This document shows positions 13,938 to 21,454 of a stretch of DNA of 29,684 nucleotides, in pieces. The stretch is taken from the IMG/VR virus record IMGVR_UViG_3300034104_003388, positions 1 to 29,684 of that record; one strand, written 5' to 3'. The position numbers were made by a program, and so were the translations under genes. Below the pieces are notes generated by a model, which saw only the letters and a list, made by a program, of their open reading frames with translations, did not search any database and was not told where the DNA came from. Each line of letters opens with the position of its first letter. Position 1 is the stretch's first letter. The DNA is from a virus.

Positions 13938-14346
13938 TTTTTCTTTCTATTTTAACAATAGTTAATGCGTTTAGTAAAGTCCAGTAAGCATCCCAAAATC
14001 CACCACGGTCATCAAGGAAGATATTTGCATATAACTTTCCGTTAATACCATAAGGTCTATTCCATTCTGGGTGCATTTCATTTACTCCGTGGACCACAAT
14101 ACCAAGTTCTTCAACTTGTTCTTTTGCTTTAATTAATTGTTCTTTACTTCTTGCAGTATTTATCAAAAAGTATATACCTTCTTCTTGACACTCCAAAATT
14201 AAATCAACCATTTTTTTACAGTTGTCTTTAATTTCTTCGTTGTAAGGAATGATTGTATCGTCAAGATCACAAGCTATAATAATCTTACCGTTCTTCAACC
14301 ATTCCTTGGCTAATCTATTTGTATAAAAATTTGCGTGATGTCTCAT
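13909..14346 (-). CDS. HAD-superfamily hydrolase (145 aa)
   Basis: Motif I ACDLDDTI (D27, D29), motif II INTARS (T64), a Lys at 104 (INGKLYAN) and motif IV IFLDDRGG (D112, D113): a complete HAD active site in a minimal 145-residue protein. Probable phosphatase; substrate unknown. The start shares TAATG with the stop of the upstream membrane protein gene. Confidence 0.82.
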   Translation of the reverse strand: MRHHANFYTNRLAKEWLKNGKIIIACDLDDTIIPYNEEIKDNCKKMVDLILECQEEGIYFLINTARSKEQLIKAKEQVEELGIVVHGVNEMHPEWNRPYGINGKLYANIFLDDRGGFWDAYWTLLNALTIVKIERKNGYKDEQQS

Positions 14347-14510
14347 TATTCAAAAAATCCACCAGTTTTAAGTAATGCAAAATAAATTGCAACACTAACT
14401 AATGTAGCCCAAAAACTGTAATTCCCTGTTTTTTCTTTTCCGTGAAGATATGCACCCAATAGTAAGTTAGCACTTAACAATATTAACATTATAATCTGAC
14501 TTGTTCCCAT
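14346..14510 (-). CDS. Small holin-like membrane protein (54 aa)
   Basis: ATG 14510, stop 14346-14348. Two hydrophobic helices (about 5-22, QIIMLILLSANLLLGAYL, and 33-49, FWATLVSVAIYFALLKT) are separated by a short charged turn HGKEKTGNYS. This size and layout recall small phage membrane proteins sometimes labelled holin-like. No lysis enzyme is adjacent, so a lysis role is not supported. Confidence 0.65.
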   Translation of the reverse strand: MGTSQIIMLILLSANLLLGAYLHGKEKTGNYSFWATLVSVAIYFALLKTGGFFE

Positions 14511-14512
14511 TT

Positions 14513-14707
14513 TTATTTATTTAAAATTTCTTCTTTAATAATTCTAACATCACCCATAGTTCTTGAGTAGTGTTCTTCTAAATCGTAACCGCTTTGTCCA
14601 CAATCACAAACTTGCATATCCCATCTTTTGTTTGAAGCTGATTCGTGTACTTTGTTGCAATGTCCACACTCCCAGGTTACTTTTAATATTTTTTGTTCTT
14701 TATTCAT
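14513..14707 (-). CDS. Zinc-ribbon protein (64 aa)
   Basis: WECGHCNKVH (C14, C17) and VCDCGQSG (C34, C36) form a small zinc ribbon. The C-terminus is polar. ATG 14707 lies four bases after a TAATTTTG box, which fixes the start. First gene of the unit 14707-13045. Function unknown; such ribbons often bind nucleic acid. Confidence 0.65.
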   Translation of the reverse strand: MNKEQKILKVTWECGHCNKVHESASNKRWDMQVCDCGQSGYDLEEHYSRTMGDVRIIKEEILNK

Positions 14708-14711
14708 TTTA

Positions 14712-14742
14712 CAAAATTAATATTATTTTTTCTATTTTCCAA
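14712..14742 (-). promoter_or_regulatory. Bacteroidetes-type promoter for 14707 operon
   Basis: TTG (14742-14740), 20 bases, TAATTTTG (14719-14712), four bases to the ATG. The -33 element is inside the last codons of the AAA+ gene. Confidence 0.72.
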
Positions 14743-15751
14743 ATCCAACAGTACCGGATCCTTTAATTGTTGGTGTTTTTTTCAACCCTTCAAGATTATC
14801 AATTGTTTCTTCAAAAGTTCTACCCATAACAATAACTGAAATTACAACTTCTTTTAAGTGCGACAAAGACATCCCTTCAGTTTTTTTAATCCACTCTTCA
14901 ATATTAATACCTTTCAAATCTTCTTCACTTAATTTGTGTTCAATGTAAGCTCTTCTGATGTCTTCGTTTGGAAGTTCCACTTTATACCTTCTATCAAAAC
15001 GAGATGGTCTATTTGTAATTCTTTCCTGTAACTTCTCTGGGTAGTTTGTTGTTGCAATATAAACAACACCCTCAATTTGTTTTACACCATCAAGGATGTT
15101 TAATAATCTGGCGGTTTGATGTCTTCCTTCACCAGCAAGTGAATCAATATCTTCTAATAAAACAATTAATGGCCTATTAGGTTCAACTTTTCTAAATGTT
15201 GCAATAAATGATGTAAACCTTTCAACATCTTCTTCATCTTTAACATTGATTACAATACCATCTTTTTCAATTATTTGTTGCGATATTAGTTGAATGATAC
15301 CTGACTTACCACAACCTGGTTCACCATACATCAATATACCTCTTTTGTGGATATAGTTATACTTCTTATAGTTGTCCGCTCTATTCCAGAAATTATCAAT
15401 ATCTTTTAAAATGTCTGTAATTTCATATGACGGTAAATGGTATAACTCATCTGTCTTGAATGGTTGTTTCTTAACAGTATATGTTGATAGACTACTATTC
15501 CAACCTATTTCATAAACACCGGCAGGAACTTTTGGTACTGTTTGGTACGCAGGTGCATATTCATTATTTTTTAAATTACTCCAACAAGAAGGAATATCTA
15601 AATCTTTTTTTTCTTCTTCAACCGGTTTACTGACAATAGGATCATATATCTTATCATCATCAGTATATTCTACTGTTTCTTCAATATATTCTTCACTCAT
15701 ATTATTTTTTTTTAAAATTTCTCTTAATTCTTTTTTCCAGTTTCTTTCCAT
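14732..15751 (-). CDS. AAA+ ATPase (339 aa)
   Basis: ATG 15751 is preferred to an in-frame TTG at 15769. After about 130 residues of phage-specific N-terminus comes one AAA+ module: Walker A GEPGCGKS (143-150), Walker B IVLLEDID (196-203), sensor-1 ATTN (233-236) and the Arg-finger region RPSRFDRR (248-255), followed by the C-terminal lid helices. It resembles the classical FtsH/Bcs1-type AAA group with RPSRFDRR. No protease domain or zinc site, so it is a remodelling ATPase rather than FtsH itself. The gene overlaps the 67-aa gene, which in turn overlaps TKWC paralogue B, suggesting a functional set. Confidence 0.88.
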   Translation of the reverse strand: MERNWKKELREILKKNNMSEEYIEETVEYTDDDKIYDPIVSKPVEEEKKDLDIPSCWSNLKNNEYAPAYQTVPKVPAGVYEIGWNSSLSTYTVKKQPFKTDELYHLPSYEITDILKDIDNFWNRADNYKKYNYIHKRGILMYGEPGCGKSGIIQLISQQIIEKDGIVINVKDEEDVERFTSFIATFRKVEPNRPLIVLLEDIDSLAGEGRHQTARLLNILDGVKQIEGVVYIATTNYPEKLQERITNRPSRFDRRYKVELPNEDIRRAYIEHKLSEEDLKGINIEEWIKKTEGMSLSHLKEVVISVIVMGRTFEETIDNLEGLKKTPTIKGSGTVGFGK

Positions 15752-15927
15752 TGTTCTATTTTTTCCCAATCTTTTTTTCTTGTTGCCACTGTAATCCCAT
15801 CAATATTAAAGAATACCTCATCTGTAAAAATCCTTGGATTACTTATTTTGGAGGGGTCTACATTTATTTTATCGTAGTAAACCCCTTCATTTGCAAATCT
15901 AACATATATTTCAATCTTCTCTGTCAT
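15724..15927 (-). CDS. Hypothetical protein (67 aa)
   Basis: ATG 15927. Begins MTEKIEIYVRFANEGVYYDK; two or three beta strands followed by a Trp/Lys-rich helix (KKDWEKIEQWKETGKK). It overlaps the gene on each side (17 bases with TKWC paralogue B, 28 bases with AAA+), so it is an integral member of that cassette. No family recognised. Confidence 0.6.
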   Translation of the reverse strand: MTEKIEIYVRFANEGVYYDKINVDPSKISNPRIFTDEVFFNIDGITVATRKKDWEKIEQWKETGKKN

Positions 15928-17047
15928 AACTTCTATGAATGTGTTCGTGAATTTGTTTTTCTAATTCTTCTCTACAGATTTCTACAGAACTTTTAAGTTC
16001 TTCCAAATAGTCCTCACTAGCTTTTTCTTCTACTATTTCTTCCATTCCATCTTCTCCGTGTGGTTCAAGAGCGGGCATTGGTATTAATCTTGCTATGTTT
16101 CTTCTTAAACGACGAAGTGCTGGTGCTGGTGCGTCTATATATCCTGGTAATTCATCCGATACCTTCATTTCTTCCACACAAAGATTATCTTCCGGTAATG
16201 CTCCGTGGTATCTTCTCATTTGATTTTTTTCTTCTTCAGAAAATAATTTATAATTAGGAATTGTTGTTGGTGATTTTAAATCACATTCCATCAAAATAAT
16301 TTGAAGGATATTCATTGGGAGACCTGTCTGTATTGTATCTATTTGTTTATCCTCCTGGTTATATGTTTTAAATGCGTAATCTTCGTGACCATCTGAAATT
16401 TCATATTGGTTTAGGAAATGTTTATAAAAAGCAAACTTTGTATTTTCTTTCTTATCAATAAGATAAATTAAAATTCCTCTTGAATGGTTGTAAAAATACC
16501 CAGAGTCGTTAACCATTGCGGTACACCATTTTGTTTGATAACCATAAGAACAAGATGCGGCATAGGTCAATGGTTTAAAAATGATATAATTATCGTCTTC
16601 AAAAATCTTGTGAATTTCTTTTTTTGACCTTTTAAACATTTCACGGTTTTTAGCCTCAAAAAGTTGTATTTCCAACATATCCCAAGAATCATATTTACTA
16701 ATGTCTTTTTCATCAATCAAACCTTTTTCCATTAGTTCGGTAAATTCAATAAATTTTTCCATCCTATTCCAAGAAAATATATAATCACAAAATAGAGCTC
16801 TTGATAACATATTTTCAAAAGAATAAATTGGTACTGTTCTTTCAACTGGGTCAAGGTGTGCTATTTCTGATTGAATGACTGGTCTAAATTCATCTTGTTC
16901 TTTTTGCCACGATTCAATTCTTTTATTGAGCATCTTAACCAAGAACTGTGAATATTTTTTGGTTTTACTTGTATCAAATCTTTCCAACATATTGGCAAGA
17001 TTTAAATTTAAAATTTCATTTTCTTTTTTTAATTTCTTAATTCCCAT
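15911..17047 (-). CDS. TKWC-family phage protein, paralogue B
   Basis: 378 residues, the longest of the three paralogues. N-terminal helices with DTSKTKKYSQFLVKML (25-40); the linker DEKDISKYDSWDMLE (112-126); the core IFEDDNYIIFKPLTYAASCS (148-167) with YGYQTKWCTAM (168-178; T172 K173 W174 C175); a strand ILIYLIDKKENTKFAF; and a C-terminal extension with PAPALRRLRRN and Glu-rich helices not found in the others. The conserved core suggests a common enzymatic or binding role not described to my knowledge. It forms an overlapping cassette with a 67-aa protein and an AAA+ ATPase. Confidence 0.65.
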   Translation of the reverse strand: MGIKKLKKENEILNLNLANMLERFDTSKTKKYSQFLVKMLNKRIESWQKEQDEFRPVIQSEIAHLDPVERTVPIYSFENMLSRALFCDYIFSWNRMEKFIEFTELMEKGLIDEKDISKYDSWDMLEIQLFEAKNREMFKRSKKEIHKIFEDDNYIIFKPLTYAASCSYGYQTKWCTAMVNDSGYFYNHSRGILIYLIDKKENTKFAFYKHFLNQYEISDGHEDYAFKTYNQEDKQIDTIQTGLPMNILQIILMECDLKSPTTIPNYKLFSEEEKNQMRRYHGALPEDNLCVEEMKVSDELPGYIDAPAPALRRLRRNIARLIPMPALEPHGEDGMEEIVEEKASEDYLEELKSSVEICREELEKQIHEHIHRSYDRED

Positions 17048-17249
17048 TTTCTTCTTCTTTATTTTCTTTTAAACACGTACTAAATATAAAAAACTCAAAT
17101 ATAACAAACAATACCCCACCCCAAAAATATTGATAAATCCACCAGTCAGTTGGGTTAAATGATTTGTTAAAAAAAACCATAAGTGCATACCAGAACAAAT
17201 TCTTGGATATAAACTCAATAAAATTAACTTGTGGTGTTTTTTCTATCAT
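17037..17249 (-). CDS. Two-helix membrane protein (70 aa)
   Basis: ATG 17249. Hydrophobic segments near 13-28 (ISKNLFWYALMVFFNK) and 42-58 (YFWGGVLFVIFEFFIFS), then TCLKENKEEENGN. It overlaps the TKWC paralogue B start by 11 bases. Function unknown. Confidence 0.55.
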   Translation of the reverse strand: MIEKTPQVNFIEFISKNLFWYALMVFFNKSFNPTDWWIYQYFWGGVLFVIFEFFIFSTCLKENKEEENGN

Positions 17250-17488
17250 CTTAAAACAAAAGCATGAATAATAATTACAACTTCTTCTATTCTATCTGTT
17301 TTTGGAATAACAGCTCTATCGTCTTTGATAACTAGATCTAACATCCCTAGTTCATCTTTCATTCTGTCTGCTTGGATTTTAATTTCTTTTTTTGCGTCTT
17401 CTTCATTTTTAAAAAACCCAAAATACGAATCACAATTTCCGGTTTTATCACAAACACCAAAAATCACTTCTCTTGCTGGTTTTATCAT
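17246..17488 (-). CDS. Hypothetical protein (80 aa)
   Basis: ATG 17488, sharing ATGA with the stop of the upstream frameshifted gene. Begins MIKPAREVIFGVCDKTGNCD; the sequence VCDKTGNCDSYFGFFKNEED suggests a small alpha/beta fold that senses or binds a ligand, but no family is recognised. The C-terminus is hydrophobic (RIEEVVIIIHAFVLR). Confidence 0.55.
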   Translation of the reverse strand: MIKPAREVIFGVCDKTGNCDSYFGFFKNEEDAKKEIKIQADRMKDELGMLDLVIKDDRAVIPKTDRIEEVVIIIHAFVLR

Positions 17489-17629
17489 AATCTATTTGCT
17501 ATATTTTTAATTAATAATTCTTCTTCATTTGTTAGTTGGTAATAAGAGTTCCATATTTTACTTAAATCGTCTCTTAATTCTTTTTCTCCGTTTGATTCTT
17601 CATCACCTCTAACAATTTTTCTTATTCAT
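17485..17629 (-). pseudogene. Frameshifted small gene (47 codons after a 1-base correction)
   Basis: From ATG 17629 the frame reads MNKKNC and stops. If one A of the five-A run (17620-17616) is skipped, the frame stays open for 47 codons (MNKKIVRGDEESNGEKELRD ... NEEELLIKNIANRL) and ends in TGA sharing ATGA with the next gene, as real genes here do. It is therefore a gene with a one-base insertion, a sequencing error, or a +1 slippage site. The acidic helical product resembles other small phage proteins; function unknown. Confidence 0.5.
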
Positions 17630-17681
17630 CTTTAAAACCTTGTTTTTCAGTTGTTTTTAAATGGGTGTTGATATATATTAG

Positions 17682-18476
17682 TTAGTTGCAATACTGCGAA
17701 GCCCTCCGAACAGCAACATCGTAATATTGTTTTTCCTTTTCTATTCCAATTGATTTGCGATTTAATTTGATACAAGCCAAATTGGTAGTTCCTGAACCCA
17801 TTGTATTATCCAATACCATATCACCTTCGTTTGTGTATGATTTCACAAGCATTTCAAGTAAAGCAAGCGGCTTCTGAGTTGGATGTATCGTTCCATCAAG
17901 CTTTGTTTTTTGTTTATCTGAAGCAAAAACTTGTACACTTCTTGGGTATCTGTCAGTTTCTCCACCACCACTTACATCTTGCTTTACTTTCCCATACACT
18001 TCTGTTTTATTACAAACTTCGGCTTTCTTGGTATAGGTATTTACAGGCTTATGTCCTTCTGTTTTTTGTGGATTAAACTTTGGGGTTTTATTGTAAAATA
18101 CTAAAATATTTTCGTGTGCTTTCATAGGCATTTTCTTTGCATTAAAATATCCTGTTGCTTGTGTTTTCTCCCAAATCCATTCGTATTTTAACCATTCCAA
18201 ATTTGAGCAACCAAGCACTTTATCAAATGGTGTTTGTGCAAATAAAATTACCACTCCATTATCTTTTAGTATTCTTTTGTATTGCTCCCAAAGTTTATTT
18301 AAGTCTAAAACAGAATCCCATTTGCAGTTAGTAGTTCCATAAGGCAAATCGCAAATAATAGCATCAATTGATTTATCATCAATAAAAGGAAAAACATCAA
18401 AGCAATCAGCTTTCACAAAAGTACTGCCACTAACACGTGTTTGGCAAAATGGCTGTTCAGTAATTCTATCAATCAT
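17682..18476 (-). CDS. DNA N6/N4 methyltransferase, probably acquired
   Basis: 264 residues. The catalytic motif DLPYGT (43-48) comes first and the SAM-binding motif LDNTMGSGTT (222-231) near the C-terminus, the order of beta-class amino-methyltransferases. HPTQKPLALLEMLV precedes motif I as usual. No restriction enzyme is next to it, so it is an orphan enzyme that may protect phage DNA or alter expression. A hand count of 17701-17940 gives about 36% GC, higher than surrounding genes, and the gene is flanked by 52 and 98 non-coding bases rather than overlaps, suggesting recent transfer. Confidence 0.9.
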   Translation of the reverse strand: MIDRITEQPFCQTRVSGSTFVKADCFDVFPFIDDKSIDAIICDLPYGTTNCKWDSVLDLNKLWEQYKRILKDNGVVILFAQTPFDKVLGCSNLEWLKYEWIWEKTQATGYFNAKKMPMKAHENILVFYNKTPKFNPQKTEGHKPVNTYTKKAEVCNKTEVYGKVKQDVSGGGETDRYPRSVQVFASDKQKTKLDGTIHPTQKPLALLEMLVKSYTNEGDMVLDNTMGSGTTNLACIKLNRKSIGIEKEKQYYDVAVRRASQYCN

Positions 18477-18574
18477 TCGTTCTTAATTTTAAAGTTTAGT
18501 AATTCTATTTAAGTTCTGGTTCAGCCACTTCGCCAAGCCCGATAACGTTATGTGTAAGTGTTCCACCATTCCTT
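18477..18574. other. GC-richer non-coding spacer with palindrome
   Basis: 98 bases without a gene. The part 18519-18560 is clearly richer in G and C than the window and contains a 10-base palindrome ATAACGTTAT (18542-18551) inside flanks CACTT (18526-18530) and AAGTG (18556-18560). It accompanies the methyltransferase gene and may be a leftover of the donor DNA. I could not match it to an integron attC site (no RYYYAAC/GTTRRRY pair). Confidence 0.35.
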
Positions 18575-18883
18575 CTAATCAACATATATTTTGTCACCAA
18601 ATTTTGAATACATAAACATCATTAACAATTCCGCTTCCATATCAACAGAAGAATAGTGTGAGATAACCTCTTCACCGTTTTGATTTAATTGATGTTTTTT
18701 TTCAATGAACTCACCTAATTCATCACAGTAATCGGAAAAGATTTTTTTATCTAATACCACATCGCAAATATTTATCAATCGCCACATCAAATAAATTTGT
18801 AAACTACACCCATAACCATATTCAACTATATGTTCACAATCTTTTGGCACTTGACCATTTGTTTTAAATTCGTATTTTTTCAT
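18575..18883 (-). CDS. Hypothetical protein (102 aa)
   Basis: The start is taken as ATG 18883 (MKKYEFKTNGQVPKDCEHIV), preceded by an A-rich stretch. An in-frame GTG at 18922 is less likely. The product has a Gly/Cys segment (EYGYGCSLQIYLMWRL), then acidic helices. No membrane segment; no family recognised. Upstream lies a terminator, and no consensus promoter is seen between that and the ATG. Confidence 0.55.
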   Translation of the reverse strand: MKKYEFKTNGQVPKDCEHIVEYGYGCSLQIYLMWRLINICDVVLDKKIFSDYCDELGEFIEKKHQLNQNGEEVISHYSSVDMEAELLMMFMYSKFGDKIYVD

Positions 18884-18935
18884 ATTTTTTTCTTTTAAAA
18901 TTTTGTGATTAATAATCCACACCTACACATAACAA

Positions 18936-18968
18936 AGTGTAAAAAACATTAAAACGATTTTTTACACT
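18936..18968 (-). terminator. Intrinsic terminator after the 29-aa gene
   Basis: Stem AGTGTAAAAAA/TTTTTTACACT (11 bp, 18968-18958 with 18946-18936), 11-base loop, followed by TTGTTATG. Because A and T runs flank both arms it might work in both directions. Confidence 0.7.
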
Positions 18969-18974
18969 CAACCG

Positions 18975-19064
18975 TTATAACCATTCGGCCATATTATTTT
19001 TATCACTTCTACCCATTTGGTCATAAACCTCATCCAAATAAACATCTATTCTAACGTAACTCAT
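18975..19064 (-). CDS. Very small acidic protein (29 aa)
   Basis: ATG 19064, TAA at 18975-18977. Begins MSYVRIDVYLDEVYDQMGRS and ends MAEWL. The pattern 'DEVYDxM ... DKxxMAEWL' is familiar from small phage proteins. The case for a real gene is strong because it has its own promoter (19080-19110) upstream and a terminator directly downstream. Confidence 0.6.
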   Translation of the reverse strand: MSYVRIDVYLDEVYDQMGRSDKNNMAEWL

Positions 19065-19079
19065 TTTTTTATATTTTTA

Positions 19080-19110
19080 CAAAGTTAATAAAAAAAAGTG
19101 ACTCAACCAA
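19080..19110 (-). promoter_or_regulatory. Bacteroidetes-type promoter nested in a terminator
   Basis: TTG (19110-19108), 20 bases, TAACTTTG (19087-19080). The -33 element lies in the loop of the terminator 19098-19125 and the spacer includes its T-tract. The ATG of the 29-aa gene is 15 bases downstream, so a short leader is made. Confidence 0.7.
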
Positions 19111-19125
19111 ATTAATGGGAGTCAC
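19098..19125 (-). terminator. Intrinsic terminator of RNA ligase gene
   Basis: Stem GTGACTC/GAGTCAC (19125-19119 with 19104-19098), 14-base loop holding the stop codon of the ligase gene, followed by at least seven T. It overlaps the next promoter. Confidence 0.75.
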
Positions 19126-20248
19126 CTACGTTATTTTTTTCACCATATATCAAGTAGTCAGGGTTGATTACTTTTGATACTTTTCTACGGTCACCAGTAA
19201 CAGATTTAACAACAACACCTTCGTGTGGTATTTTGGTACCTTCTATGTTGTTATTAAACACAAAAGTATCTTGTATTTCTTTAACCCATATACCCTGGTA
19301 TAACAATTCAACCTGTGGTAATTGTAAACAATCAAAATGTACGGTTTCATTTATGTATGGTTGATACACTCCATCAACTTGGACATCAAAACCGGCAAAT
19401 TTAACATCAGTCAACCCATATTCGTAGTTTTTTTGTATACCGGCTCCGTATATCTCACCATATATTACAAAACCTTCGGTTAAATCAAGTGGCTCATAAG
19501 TATCTTTTACGTGATCCCACAACTTACCTCTTATATCGTATTGGTTTGCCACGGTTTTCCATACATCGGTGTCGTAGAATCCTTGAGAGTCGGATCCCTT
19601 TTCTACGTTATGAGAACCATAAACATATTCAAATGCTGCCCATTTATTTCCAAAGAACATTTTAACACGGTCCAATAAAGAAAGTTTTTTCTTTCTTACG
19701 ATTCCATATCTGGCATTTGTTCCGTGTAACTTACGAGTTATAACAACCTCATCTTCTTCATTGAACATATCTGGTACATTCTTCTGGTTAGGAAACTTGT
19801 AGTAAACGTGGAAGTTAGGATTTTGGTGGTATTTTATTTTTCTACCTCCAGATTGTAAAGTTATGGTTTTAACTGGTGGTTCGTATTTGTATATATTTAA
19901 TACTCCCATCATATCTTGTCCATCAAGAAAACCATTTTGAGCTGAAAATGATTTAAAGACATAATTTAAAGGTATTAAAAGACATTCAGAATAAACTCCA
20001 CGAAGTTTTACGGTTCTAACTCTTTGTCCTTTACGAAGGTAATTAGTAACACCCATATCATCAGATAATTCTTTTGGTATTACAGCATCAGTAGTCGCAA
20101 CAACAACCTTATCACCAACTTGATATTCACCTTTTTTGGTTATGGCGTTCCATCCACCAACAGTAACTAATTCTATGTTGTCAGCACCTGGTATTTCAGA
20201 CACAGAACCTATTATTCCTACGTATGCTACGCTATTTTGATTTTCCAT
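19112..20248 (-). CDS. RNA ligase with N-terminal OB domain (Rnl5/DraRnl-like)
   Basis: 378 residues. The N-terminal part (about 1-125: SEIPGADNIELVTVGGWNAI, GDKVVVATTDAVIP) resembles a tRNA-binding/OB fold. The nucleotidyltransferase domain has motif I RKLHGTNAR (AMP-accepting K173), motif III VIYGEIYG (261-268), motif IV HEGVVVKS (342-349) and motif V SKVINPDYLI (K359). An OB domain ahead of the ligase core matches the Deinococcus-type RNA ligase rather than T4 Rnl1/Rnl2. It would seal nicks or ends in RNA, and may counter host RNA cleavage. It is last in a unit with a coiled-coil protein and a membrane peptide; its stop codon is inside the terminator loop. Confidence 0.88.
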   Translation of the reverse strand: MENQNSVAYVGIIGSVSEIPGADNIELVTVGGWNAITKKGEYQVGDKVVVATTDAVIPKELSDDMGVTNYLRKGQRVRTVKLRGVYSECLLIPLNYVFKSFSAQNGFLDGQDMMGVLNIYKYEPPVKTITLQSGGRKIKYHQNPNFHVYYKFPNQKNVPDMFNEEDEVVITRKLHGTNARYGIVRKKKLSLLDRVKMFFGNKWAAFEYVYGSHNVEKGSDSQGFYDTDVWKTVANQYDIRGKLWDHVKDTYEPLDLTEGFVIYGEIYGAGIQKNYEYGLTDVKFAGFDVQVDGVYQPYINETVHFDCLQLPQVELLYQGIWVKEIQDTFVFNNNIEGTKIPHEGVVVKSVTGDRRKVSKVINPDYLIYGEKNNVGDSH

Positions 20249-20250
20249 TT

Positions 20251-20511
20251 TTATATATTTTCAAATTCTTCTTTTACTAAATCCATTTCTTCTTTCAATC
20301 TCTCAAGTTCTTTAGTTAACATCTCCCTAATTGATCCTGTGTTATAAATATTAACTTCACCTTTACTTCGGAATTCTCCACCTCTTGAGTATGCAATTGT
20401 TGCCCCCAAAGAACAAGATTTAAGTGCATATTCTAATTTAGATTTTTGTGTTTCCAACCTATCAAGGTTTTCTTTAACTTTTTTTGCTTTTTCAAATTTT
20501 TCTAATTCCAT
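20251..20511 (-). CDS. Coiled-coil hypothetical protein (86 aa)
   Basis: Two long charged helices (MELEKFEKAKKVKENLDRLE and TKELERLKEEMDLVKEEFEN) flank a Gly/Ser-rich centre (LGATIAYSRGGEFRSKGEVN). It is a helical hairpin of unknown function. Its ATG shares one base with the stop of the membrane peptide gene and its end is two bases from the ligase start, so it is translated with the ligase. Confidence 0.6.
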   Translation of the reverse strand: MELEKFEKAKKVKENLDRLETQKSKLEYALKSCSLGATIAYSRGGEFRSKGEVNIYNTGSIREMLTKELERLKEEMDLVKEEFENI

Positions 20512-20642
20512 CAGTCATTCATTTTTAAACTAGGTGTTAATAATAAAGCCCACAAACAATGTCCGCTTTGAGTAAAGTAAATCGCAGTTCCTATCAATCC
20601 AAAGAAACCTAAATAAATCAAACCAATTCCTAAATATTTCAT
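20511..20642 (-). CDS. Small membrane protein (43 aa)
   Basis: ATG 20642, four bases after TACCTTTG; TGA at 20511-20513. Hydrophobic segment near 3-23 (YLGIGLIYLGFFGLIGTAIY) and a second weaker one (CLWALLLTPSL). First gene of the RNA-ligase unit. Function unknown. Confidence 0.55.
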   Translation of the reverse strand: MKYLGIGLIYLGFFGLIGTAIYFTQSGHCLWALLLTPSLKMND

Positions 20643-20646
20643 ATCA

Positions 20647-20677
20647 CAAAGGTATATATAATTTTTTTAATTATCAC
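20647..20677 (-). promoter_or_regulatory. Probable Bacteroidetes-type promoter for RNA ligase operon
   Basis: TACCTTTG (20654-20647), four bases before ATG 20642. At the 20-base distance the -33 element is GTG (20677-20675) rather than TTG. It lies in the 3' end of the methyltransferase gene. Confidence 0.5.
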
Positions 20678-21452
20678 TATCTTCTTCAAAATTTATCAAT
20701 AAATCAAACTCTTTTTCTTTTCTTTTTTCTTCCACCCTCTTTAAAGAAATATTAAAATAATCCATACTATTCTCAATTCCTATAAAGTTTCGGTTAGTAT
20801 TTATACAAGCAATTCCTGTTGTACAACTACCAAATGTATTATCTAAAATAGTATCACCATCATTACTGTATGAGTTTATCAACCATTCAATCAATTCAAC
20901 AGGTTTTTGTGTGCTATGTAATTGGTCTTGTCTTCTCCATTTTTGTTGAAAAAATTGTACAGTTGAAGGATACCTAAATCCATCATTAATAGTTTCACTT
21001 TCAGAAATTACACCAAGTTTATGATTGTTTGGTTTATCTCCTTTATTCGCTTTTCGCTTTCTATAATATGGTTTGCCTTCTTCAAGTTGTGGATTATAAA
21101 CAACTTTACCTTTACCAAATATTAAAATGTTTTCGTGTTTTTGAACAGGTCTATATTTAGCGGTAAATGAACTACCACTTTTAGATTTGTGCCAAATTAT
21201 TTCATACTTATACATTTTTTCGTTTGATAGTGCTAATTTATAAGCAAAAAATCCTGTTCCAAATAAAGCAATAGCACCATCATCTTTTATAATCCTTTTA
21301 TATTGTTCCCAAAGTTGTTCAAATGGAATTACAATATCCCAATAGTTTTTAGTTGAGCCATAAGGTAAATCACAGCAAATAAAGTCAATACTTTTATCAG
21401 GTATCAATTTCATTTGTTCTATTGTGTCTCCGTATCTTAAATCTATTGTCAT
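20667..21452 (-). CDS. DNA N6/N4 methyltransferase (261 aa)
   Basis: Beta-class order: CDLPYGS (27-33) then LDNTFGSCTT (203-212), with HSTQKPVELIEWLI just before the latter. It is related to the methyltransferase at 17682-18476 but divergent, and its base composition fits the window. Motif I has Cys where Gly is usual (GSCTT for GSGTT). The acidic tail (LINFEEDSDN) is extra. It lies at the end of the seven-gene unit starting at 23610. Orphan enzyme; recognition site cannot be told. Confidence 0.88.
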   Translation of the reverse strand: MTIDLRYGDTIEQMKLIPDKSIDFICCDLPYGSTKNYWDIVIPFEQLWEQYKRIIKDDGAIALFGTGFFAYKLALSNEKMYKYEIIWHKSKSGSSFTAKYRPVQKHENILIFGKGKVVYNPQLEEGKPYYRKRKANKGDKPNNHKLGVISESETINDGFRYPSTVQFFQQKWRRQDQLHSTQKPVELIEWLINSYSNDGDTILDNTFGSCTTGIACINTNRNFIGIENSMDYFNISLKRVEEKRKEKEFDLLINFEEDSDN

Positions 21453-21454
21453 TT

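Noticed and set aside
18519-18560. Integron attC site next to the methyltransferase
   Set aside because: Imperfect inverted symmetry is present, but the required core sites are missing.
10562-18569. Ten-base repeat GTTCCACCAT at 10562 and 18560, both just after a stop codon
   Set aside because: The flanks differ fully and a shared 10-mer in 30 kb can arise by chance.
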